Shown: piece by piece, positions 32,444-39,025 of the stretch
How the letters are laid out: every line of letters begins with the position of its first letter
How positions within the stretch are numbered: position 1 is the stretch's first letter
NCBI RefSeq assembly: GCF_028289705.1
Contig: NZ_JANQOI010000085.1
Coordinates: 1-39,025 of the forward strand
Length of the DNA stretch: 39,025 nt
Source of the DNA: Pelagibius sp.
Lineage (GTDB): Bacteria > Pseudomonadota > Alphaproteobacteria > Kiloniellales > Kiloniellaceae
Reading direction: 5' to 3'
Translations under genes and position numbers: made by a program
Notes under the pieces: model-generated
The model's input: only the letters and a program-made list of their open reading frames with translations
The model's database searches: none
Told to the model about the DNA's origin: nothing

Positions 32444-32457
32444 ATGATCCGCGTCAA
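32444..32457 (-). promoter_or_regulatory. FNR/FixK-like box upstream of the P-type ATPase gene
   Basis: Read on the minus strand this is TTGAC-GCGG-ATCAT, nine of ten matches to the alphaproteobacterial FNR/FixK consensus TTGAY-N4-RTCAA. It is positioned upstream of the ATPase start (32293), suggesting induction at low oxygen. The distance of about 150 bases allows a promoter between, but its boxes are not evident. Confidence 0.45.
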
Positions 32458-32507
32458 TCTGCCACGGGCGCGGGAGCGGGCCGATTCTGTCAGATATGTG
32501 AAAGATT

Positions 32508-33467
32508 TTAAGCGCGCACCCGCGGGAGCCTTTTGGGCCATGCCTGGAATTGAAACAGCACTGCACCGGCGACGATCAGGAGCAGCGCCAGCGCGAAGCC
32601 CTGGGGCAGGGTTTCGCCCAGGAAAAGGACGGCCACCGGCGCGCCGACGGCGGCGCCCACCGAACCGATCTGGCTGAGGTAGACCGGCCCGGCGGTTTGC
32701 TGAAGCCGGAAATAGGCGACGAACTGCAGGGCGAAGACCGCGATGTTGGTGCCGGTCAGGCCCACGAGGGTCGTGTTCTCCCACAGCTTAAGAACAGCGC
32801 CGGCGCCTTCGCTCAGGATCGCAAAGGGCGCGGCCAGGACGCCGGCCATGAGCAGCATCAGGGCGGCCAGCAACAGCGGCTGCGCGCCCTCTGGCCAGAA
32901 GCGCGTGCGGTAGAGGTTGCCGCCGGCGATGACCACGGGAATGGCCGTGGCGGTCAGCACCCAGGCGAGGGCATCGCCGCTGCCCGAGAGTCCGTCGAAC
33001 TTCGCCGCCGCCAGCAGCAGCCCGCCGGCGAGAGCCACGCCCACGCCCAGCGCCCTCAAGCCGGCAATCCGCTCCATGCCCACGACCAGGGCGAGGAGAT
33101 AGGTCAGCAACAGCGGGAACGCGAACACCAGCGAAATGTATCCGGCTCCCACATGGGCGACCGACAGATAGGCCATGGCCGTCGCCAGAGCCTGGAACGC
33201 TCCGGCCCCCAGGCTGTAGAGCAGCAGGGGGCGCCAAGCACCCTTCGCCTTGCCGCCGGCCGCCGCAGCAGCCAGAAGCAGGAGGCCGGCCCCGCCCATG
33301 ACCAGTGTCAGGAACCAGATCATCGGCGCTCCTTCGGCAGCGGCGAGGCGCGAGACGATGATGGTGACCGCAAGCAACGCCCCGGTGACCAGGAGCAGGA
33401 CCGGTGCGGCGAGACCGGCCTGGGAAGGTGCCCGGGAAGGGGCCTGGGAAGGCTGGGAGACGGCCAT
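32508..33467 (-). CDS. EamA/DMT-superfamily transporter (10-TM exporter)
   Basis: The 319-residue integral membrane protein has ten hydrophobic helices in two EamA repeats. The first repeat begins after a Ser/Gln/Pro-rich tail with APVLLLVTGALLAVTIIVSRL, and contains YSLGAGAFQALATAMAYLSVAHVGAGYISLVFAFPLLLTYL. The second contains WVLTATAIPVVIAGGNLYRTRFW and YLSQIGSVGAAVGAPVAVLFLGETLPQGFALALLLIVAGAVL, where the FLGE block before the last helix is typical of the family. Members export amino acids, nucleotide precursors or drugs; the substrate is unknown here. It is divergent from a MarR-family regulator with two abutting palindromes between them, so it is the likely target of that regulator. Confidence 0.92.
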   Translation of the reverse strand: MAVSQPSQAPSRAPSQAGLAAPVLLLVTGALLAVTIIVSRLAAAEGAPMIWFLTLVMGGAGLLLLAAAAAGGKAKGAWRPLLLYSLGAGAFQALATAMAYLSVAHVGAGYISLVFAFPLLLTYLLALVVGMERIAGLRALGVGVALAGGLLLAAAKFDGLSGSGDALAWVLTATAIPVVIAGGNLYRTRFWPEGAQPLLLAALMLLMAGVLAAPFAILSEGAGAVLKLWENTTLVGLTGTNIAVFALQFVAYFRLQQTAGPVYLSQIGSVGAAVGAPVAVLFLGETLPQGFALALLLIVAGAVLFQFQAWPKRLPRVRA

Positions 33468-33511
33468 GAGACCTGCGTCCTTGTCTGACGGGCGGGGAGC
33501 TTATAGAGTAT

Positions 33512-33542
33512 TACTTGGTATCAAGTATCTTGATGTCAAGAT
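33512..33542. promoter_or_regulatory. Two abutting 16-bp palindromic operators between the EamA and MarR genes
   Basis: Site 1 is TACTTG-GTAT-CAAGTA (33512-33527). Site 2 is ATCTTGA-TG-TCAAGAT (33527-33542). They share a CTTG..TCAAG core and one boundary base. The MarR ribosome binding site (GGAGG) follows within a few bases, and the EamA gene starts 45 bases to the left. This is the classic layout of a MarR regulator controlling itself and a divergent exporter. Confidence 0.75.
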
Positions 33543-33556
33543 AAATGGAGGCCGCC

Positions 33557-34096
33557 ATGGCCAAGACCGTGACCTCGGGCCCGAAGACCGCGAGCGAGCC
33601 CATGGACCGGGCTGCCCGCGCGGTGGTTCAATGGGGCGGGGAGTTCCCCGATTGGGATCTGCGTCCCATGGAGACTCTGGGCCGGCTGGCCGAAACCGCC
33701 CTGGTGGTCAGCCGCGATCACCTGTCCCCGGTCTTCGCGCAATTCGGCCTGCAGCCCGGGGAGTTCGACGTGCTGGCGGCCCTGCGCCGCTCCGGAAAAC
33801 CCTACGAGTTGACGCCCACCGATCTCTTCGACATCACCATGATGTCGTCGGGCGGGATGACGGCGCGGCTCGACCGGCTGGAGCGCATGGGCACCATCGC
33901 GCGCCGCCCCAATCCGGAAGATCGGCGCGGGACCTTAGTGCGCCTGACGAACGCTGGGCGCAGTCTGATCGAGCGCGCGGTCCCGGAGCACCTGGCCAAT
34001 CAGGCAAGGCTGACGGCCTGCCTCAGCGACGCCGAACTGGCCAGGCTTTCCGCGCTCCTCAAGAAGCTCCTCAAGCATGCGCAGAGCGCCGAATGA
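33557..34096 (+). CDS. MarR-family transcriptional regulator
   Basis: The 179-residue regulator has a roughly 45-residue N-terminal extension, then the MarR winged helix-turn-helix. PGEFDVLAALRRSG precedes the recognition region ELTPTDLFDITMMSSGGMTARLDRLERMG, and the wing reads IARRPNPEDRRGTLVRLTNAG, with the conserved DRR. The C-terminal helices form the dimer interface. I chose ATG at 33557 because GGAGG (33547-33551) lies immediately before it, whereas the in-frame codon at 33545 overlaps that site. It is divergent from an EamA exporter gene, with tandem palindromic operators in the 89-base gap. It probably represses both genes and is released by a small ligand. Confidence 0.93.
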   Translation: MAKTVTSGPKTASEPMDRAARAVVQWGGEFPDWDLRPMETLGRLAETALVVSRDHLSPVFAQFGLQPGEFDVLAALRRSGKPYELTPTDLFDITMMSSGGMTARLDRLERMGTIARRPNPEDRRGTLVRLTNAGRSLIERAVPEHLANQARLTACLSDAELARLSALLKKLLKHAQSAE

Positions 34097-34116
34097 GCCG
34101 CCCGGAGCCGCTGACC

Positions 34117-34914
34117 TTAAGACGCCTCCATCAGGCGCTCGAACACGAAGGCCTTGGCGGAATGGCAGGCCAGCACCGGGGAGCGGCCCCGGGCCAGAGC
34201 GGTGGCGATGGCGCTGGCCAGCATGCAGCCGGTCCCACGGAGCGTGGTGGGGACGTAGGGGGAGGCGAAACGGTGGAAGGTGCCGTCGGCGCCGAACAGC
34301 CGGTCGACGGCCTCGGGGCCGTCCGCGTGGCCGCCCTTGATCAGGACGTAGCGTGGGCCGAGAGCCAGCAGGGACCGGGCCTGGTTTTCGATCTCCACTG
34401 CCGTCGTCGCCTGGGGCAGGCCGCAGAGGGCCGCGGCTTCGGGCAGGTTGGGCGTCAGCAGGTCGACGAAGGGAAAGAGCCTTTGCCGCATGACCGTGCG
34501 TCCCGCTTCGTCCAGCAGCGCGCAGCCCGAGGAGGAGGCCAGCACCGGGTCCAGCACCAGGGGCATGCGGGGTGCTGCCAGCAGCGTCTCGGCCAGGGCA
34601 TGGACGATCTCCGCACGGCCCAGCATGCCGACCTTGATGGCGCCGGCGGGGCCATCGGCCAGAGCGGCCTGAAGCTGCGCGGTGATCAGCGCCGGCGGCA
34701 TCTGCTCGGTGGCGGTGACCGCGCTGTTGGACTGGGCGGTCACGGCGGTGACCACCGGGCGCACCGCGCCGCCGAGGGCGGTGATGGTTTCGATGTCCCG
34801 CCCCAGCCCGGCGCCGCCGCTGGAATCGCTGCCCGCGATGACGAGCACGGAGGCCTTCGCGGCCACCGGGAACCGGGAGGCGGCGTGGCGATCCTGACCG
34901 ATGGTCGCGTGCAT
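34117..34914 (-). CDS. thiD: Hydroxymethylpyrimidine/phosphomethylpyrimidine kinase
   Basis: ThiD phosphorylates HMP twice to give HMP-PP, the pyrimidine half of thiamine. The 265-residue protein has the ribokinase-fold blocks SVLVIAGSDSSGGAGLGRDIETITALGG at the N-terminus, LVLDPVLASSSGCALLDEAG, DLLTPNLPEAAALCG, VLIKGGHADG, and the anion hole with catalytic Asp region LRGTGCMLASAIATALARG. It is the last gene of the operon. I chose ATG at 34914 because it overlaps the thiE stop (TGATG), which implies coupling; the frame runs upstream to 34944 within thiE. The end lies 20 bases from the convergent MarR gene stop. Confidence 0.93.
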   Translation of the reverse strand: MHATIGQDRHAASRFPVAAKASVLVIAGSDSSGGAGLGRDIETITALGGAVRPVVTAVTAQSNSAVTATEQMPPALITAQLQAALADGPAGAIKVGMLGRAEIVHALAETLLAAPRMPLVLDPVLASSSGCALLDEAGRTVMRQRLFPFVDLLTPNLPEAAALCGLPQATTAVEIENQARSLLALGPRYVLIKGGHADGPEAVDRLFGADGTFHRFASPYVPTTLRGTGCMLASAIATALARGRSPVLACHSAKAFVFERLMEAS

Positions 34915-35525
34915 CAGCCGCACCGCCGTGTCGCCGCCAGCCATTGCGCGGCGCGCTTTTCCGGATCGGCGTTGAGGGTGATGTCGGTGACCACGGCGGC
35001 GGAGTCGGCCCCGGCTTCGAAGACGCAGGCCAGGTGCTCAACCTTCAGTCCACCGATGGCGACGAGGGGACGTTCGCCGATCAGCTTTTTCCACTCACCA
35101 ATGCGCTCCGGCCCCTGCGGCGCCCAGGTCATTTTCTTCAGGATGGTGGGATAGATCGGACCCAAGGCCACGTAGTCGGGATCATGGGCCAGGGCGCGGT
35201 CCAGCTCGGCATGGTCGTGGGTCGAGATGCCGAGGCGGATTCCGGCCTTGCGGATGGCCAGCGTGTCCGCCGTGTCGAGGTCGCCCTGGCCGAGGTGGAC
35301 GAAGTCGCAGCCGGCATCGATGGCGGCCCGCCAGTAGTCGTTGACGATGAGCTGGCAGCCCCGTTTCTCGCAGAGCGCCTTGGCTCTCGCGATCTGGCGG
35401 CGGACGCTGTCGTCCGGCTCGTCCTTGATGCGCAGTTGGACCAGTTTGATGCCGAGCGGAAGCAGGCGTTCGATCCAGTCGACGCTGTCGACAATCGGAT
35501 AGAAGGGGTCAAGGAAAGGGTTCAT
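34914..35525 (-). CDS. thiE: Thiamine-phosphate synthase
   Basis: ThiE joins HMP-PP and thiazole phosphate into thiamine phosphate. The 203-residue TIM-barrel protein shows [69 protein letters not shown] and [11 protein letters not shown], the standard series of phosphate- and substrate-binding loops. The usual FxTxTK loop is replaced by YPTILKK, as in a subset of alphaproteobacterial enzymes. The ATG overlaps the thiG stop by four bases and the stop overlaps the thiD start by one, so translation is chained through the operon. Confidence 0.94.
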   Translation of the reverse strand: MNPFLDPFYPIVDSVDWIERLLPLGIKLVQLRIKDEPDDSVRRQIARAKALCEKRGCQLIVNDYWRAAIDAGCDFVHLGQGDLDTADTLAIRKAGIRLGISTHDHAELDRALAHDPDYVALGPIYPTILKKMTWAPQGPERIGEWKKLIGERPLVAIGGLKVEHLACVFEAGADSAAVVTDITLNADPEKRAAQWLAATRRCG

Positions 35526-36301
35526 CCCAGCACCGCCTTTCCCAGAACCGGTGTTGAAGGAGCGGCCATGTCCCGCGGCTCCATGGGGTCGGCGTCGCGG
35601 GCGGCGAGACCGGCTTCCACGGCGAGCGCGAAGGCACGGGCCATGACGGCCGGATCGCCGGCCTTGGCGACGGCGGTGTTCAACAGCACCGCATCGAAGC
35701 CGAGTTCCATTGCTCGGGCGGCCTGCGAGGGCAGGCCGAGGCCGGCGTCGACGATCAGCGGAACCTCCGGGAAGTGCGCGCGCAGGCTCCTGAGGCCGTA
35801 GACGTTGGTGAGGCCGAGCCCGGTACCGATGGGGGCGCCCCAGGGCATCAGCACCTTGCAGCCGGCGGCAAGCAACCGCTCCGCCGTCACCAGGTCCTCG
35901 GTCGTGTAGGGAAAGACCTGGAAGCCCTCGGCGGAGAGAATGCGCGCCGCCTCCACCAGGCCGAAGACGTCGGGGCAGAGGGTGTCGGTCTCGCCGATCA
36001 CTTCCAGCTTGATCCAGGGCGTGTCGAAGACCTCGCGTGCCATCTGCGCCGTGGTGACCGCTTCCTTGACGCTGTGACAGCCGGCGGTGTTCGGCAGCAC
36101 GCGCACGCCCAGCGAAGAGATCAGCGACCAGAAGGCCTGGCCCTCGCGTCCGCCGGCGGCCTCCCGGCGCAGCGATACGGTGACCACCTCGCTGCCCGAC
36201 GCCTCCACCGCCGCGGTGAGGATCGCCGGGGAGGGGTATTGCGCCGTGCCCAGCAGCAGGCGGGAGGTGAGTTCGACGTCGTAGACCCGCATGGCCGTCA
36301 T
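35522..36301 (-). CDS. thiG: Thiazole synthase
   Basis: ThiG builds the thiazole phosphate ring of thiamine from deoxyxylulose 5-phosphate, dehydroglycine and the ThiS thiocarboxylate. The 259-residue barrel has [11 protein letters not shown], the Schiff-base lysine in WIKLEVIGE (Lys98, near the position known in the B. subtilis enzyme), [18 protein letters not shown] and [20 protein letters not shown]. Its ATG overlaps the thiS stop by four bases (ATGA); an alternative ATG lies three codons in. The neighbours thiS and thiO supply its sulfur carrier and dehydroglycine. Confidence 0.96.
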   Translation of the reverse strand: MTAMRVYDVELTSRLLLGTAQYPSPAILTAAVEASGSEVVTVSLRREAAGGREGQAFWSLISSLGVRVLPNTAGCHSVKEAVTTAQMAREVFDTPWIKLEVIGETDTLCPDVFGLVEAARILSAEGFQVFPYTTEDLVTAERLLAAGCKVLMPWGAPIGTGLGLTNVYGLRSLRAHFPEVPLIVDAGLGLPSQAARAMELGFDAVLLNTAVAKAGDPAVMARAFALAVEAGLAARDADPMEPRDMAAPSTPVLGKAVLG

Positions 36302-36495
36302 CCCCCCTGCATGGGGACCAGCACCTCGAGGCTGTCGCCCTCCTCAAGCTGCGTGGCGGCGCGTTGCGCGCGCGGCACGAAGGCGCCGTTCACGGCCGTG
36401 GCCGCGGCTATGTGCTTGAACCGCAGTTCGACCAGCAGCGCGTCGAGGCAGACCGAACGCACCTCACGCGGTTGCCCGTTCACGATAATCTTCAT
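36298..36495 (-). CDS. thiS: Sulfur carrier protein ThiS
   Basis: The 65-residue ubiquitin-fold protein starts [20 protein letters not shown] and ends VLVPMQGG. The C-terminal Gly-Gly is adenylated and converted to the thiocarboxylate that donates sulfur to ThiG. The start lies inside the last 32 bases of thiO, and the stop overlaps thiG, so the gene is sandwiched in the operon. No ThiF or other adenylating enzyme is encoded in the window. Confidence 0.93.
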   Translation of the reverse strand: MKIIVNGQPREVRSVCLDALLVELRFKHIAAATAVNGAFVPRAQRAATQLEEGDSLEVLVPMQGG

Positions 36496-37483
36496 CCATG
36501 ATCTCCGGTGTGAAGCTGGGATCTGCAATGGTCTCCGCCAGCATCTCGGCGCAGGCGGGCGCCAGCAGAAAGCCGTGACGAAACAGGCCGTTGATGGCGT
36601 AGCTGCGCCCGCGGCGGCGCAGACGCGGCAGGTTGTCTGGAAAGGCGGGGCGGACGTCGGCCCCGGTCTCGACGATTTCCGCCTCGGCAAAGGCCGGGTG
36701 GATCGCGTAGGCGGCGTTCAACAGATCGACGATGCCGCGTGCGGTGACGCGGCCGCGCTCTTCCGACTCGATCTGCGTGGCGCCCAGCATGTAATGGCCC
36801 TCGCCGCGGGGCACCACATAGAGCGGGTGGCGCGGATGGACCAGCCGGACCGGGCGCATCAGGGTGATCTCGGTCGAGCGGAGGATCAGCATCTCGCCCT
36901 TGACCCCGCGGAGGTCCGCCAGCGTGTCCCTTGCGGCAAAGCCGCGCGCATCGACAAGCAGGCCGGCCGGATGATGGTCTTCCGCCGCCCGGTCGAAGTG
37001 AAACGCCACGCCGCATTCGCGGAGCCGCCGGACCAGCGCGGTCAAGGCGGCCCGCGGATCGAGATGGGCCTCCTTGGCGAAGAAGAGCGCGGTCGAGAAG
37101 CGCCCGGCGAGGTCGGGTTCGAGCGTGGCGATCCCTTCTGTGTCCAGTACCTCGTAGCTGCCGGTGCGCCGCGAAAAGCGGGTGAGCTCGGCGCTGTCGC
37201 GCGGCGCCGCAACCACCAGGGTCCCGCGCCTCGATACTTCGGGCACGCGCGCCGCCCACCAGTCGACTGCCGTCTGGCCGAGGCGGACGACGGCTTCGTC
37301 CGCCATCTCCCCTTCGCACCAGGGCGCCAGCATGCCGCCTGCGTACCAGGAGCAGGCGTGGCGCCCCGGCCCGGGCCCACGGTCGATGACCTCGACCTGA
37401 TGACCCCGTTCCCGCAGGACCGTGGCGGCGCAGAGGCCGGCGACGCCGGCCCCCACCACGGTCACTCTTTTTGGGTCGGACAC
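36464..37483 (-). CDS. thiO: Glycine oxidase (FAD-dependent, thiamine synthesis)
   Basis: ThiO oxidises glycine to the imine (dehydroglycine) used by ThiG, the oxygen-dependent alternative to ThiH. The 339-residue DAO-family flavoprotein has the dinucleotide fold VTVVGAGVAGLCAATVLRERGHQVEVID at the start, SWYAGGMLAPWCEGE, VVPRGEGHYMLGATQIESEE, and the FAD-binding C-terminal block INGLFRHGFLLAPACAEMLAE. I chose GTG at 37483, five bases past the thiC stop; the longer open frame upstream lies within thiC and has no homology. Its 3' end overlaps thiS by 32 bases. Its presence suggests an aerobic route to thiazole. Confidence 0.93.
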   Translation of the reverse strand: MSDPKRVTVVGAGVAGLCAATVLRERGHQVEVIDRGPGPGRHACSWYAGGMLAPWCEGEMADEAVVRLGQTAVDWWAARVPEVSRRGTLVVAAPRDSAELTRFSRRTGSYEVLDTEGIATLEPDLAGRFSTALFFAKEAHLDPRAALTALVRRLRECGVAFHFDRAAEDHHPAGLLVDARGFAARDTLADLRGVKGEMLILRSTEITLMRPVRLVHPRHPLYVVPRGEGHYMLGATQIESEERGRVTARGIVDLLNAAYAIHPAFAEAEIVETGADVRPAFPDNLPRLRRRGRSYAINGLFRHGFLLAPACAEMLAETIADPSFTPEIMDEDYRERATA

Positions 37484-37488
37484 CGCGT

Positions 37489-39025
<1,537 letters not shown>

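Noticed and set aside
34914-36347. 477-codon minus-strand frame spanning thiE and running antisense-frame through thiG
   Set aside because: Only its last 203 codons (thiE) are real; the upstream part is thiG read in another frame.

Overview
This window is a high-GC chromosomal segment of an alphaproteobacterium, most likely Rhodospirillales or a related order. That placement is inferred from the gene families (eukaryote-type NADP isocitrate dehydrogenase, the psd-pssA pair, tandem NIT-domain chemoreceptors, a thiCOSGED operon) and from composition; no rRNA gene is present to confirm it. Both ends cut genes: alaS at the left and thiC at the right.

Layout. 1-9225: housekeeping genes: alaS 3' end, periplasmic cyclophilin, icd, a LOG-family nucleosidase, cytochrome c', a diheme cytochrome c, an envelope LysM protein, an unrecognised conserved protein, and psd-pssA for phosphatidylethanolamine synthesis. 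9280-14268: a PadR regulator, a membrane fusion protein and an RND pump in one minus-strand unit. 14510-19926: a solitary flagellar-rod-like protein and two tandem paralogous NIT-domain methyl-accepting chemotaxis proteins, separated by AT-rich spacers. 20215-20882: two tiny genes (a four-cysteine protein and a single-TM protein) with striking palindromes between them.

21025-24037 is the most interesting stretch. A sigma70-like promoter and a cobalamin riboswitch precede a 45-residue one-helix membrane protein and a TroA/Znu-type metal ABC transporter (ATPase, permease, binding protein), closed by a strong terminator. Control by B12 suggests cobalt uptake, or alternatively zinc/manganese supply for B12-independent enzymes.

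24093-25887 holds an Lrp/AsnC gene whose last 131 bp are repeated about 1.3 kb away. The repeats bracket a lower-GC gene for a membrane-anchored coiled-coil protein. All six differences between the repeats are silent, so the second copy probably came from a diverged lrp allele and marks an insertion. The Lrp gene diverges from a homodimeric AceE/MdeB-type 2-oxo acid dehydrogenase E1. A structured RNA or attenuator follows, then a DapA-family aldolase, a P-type cation ATPase with an FNR/FixK-like box, and an EamA exporter divergent from a MarR regulator with two abutting palindromic operators. 34117-39025 is the thiamine operon thiC-thiO-thiS-thiG-thiE-thiD, in which every junction after thiO overlaps.
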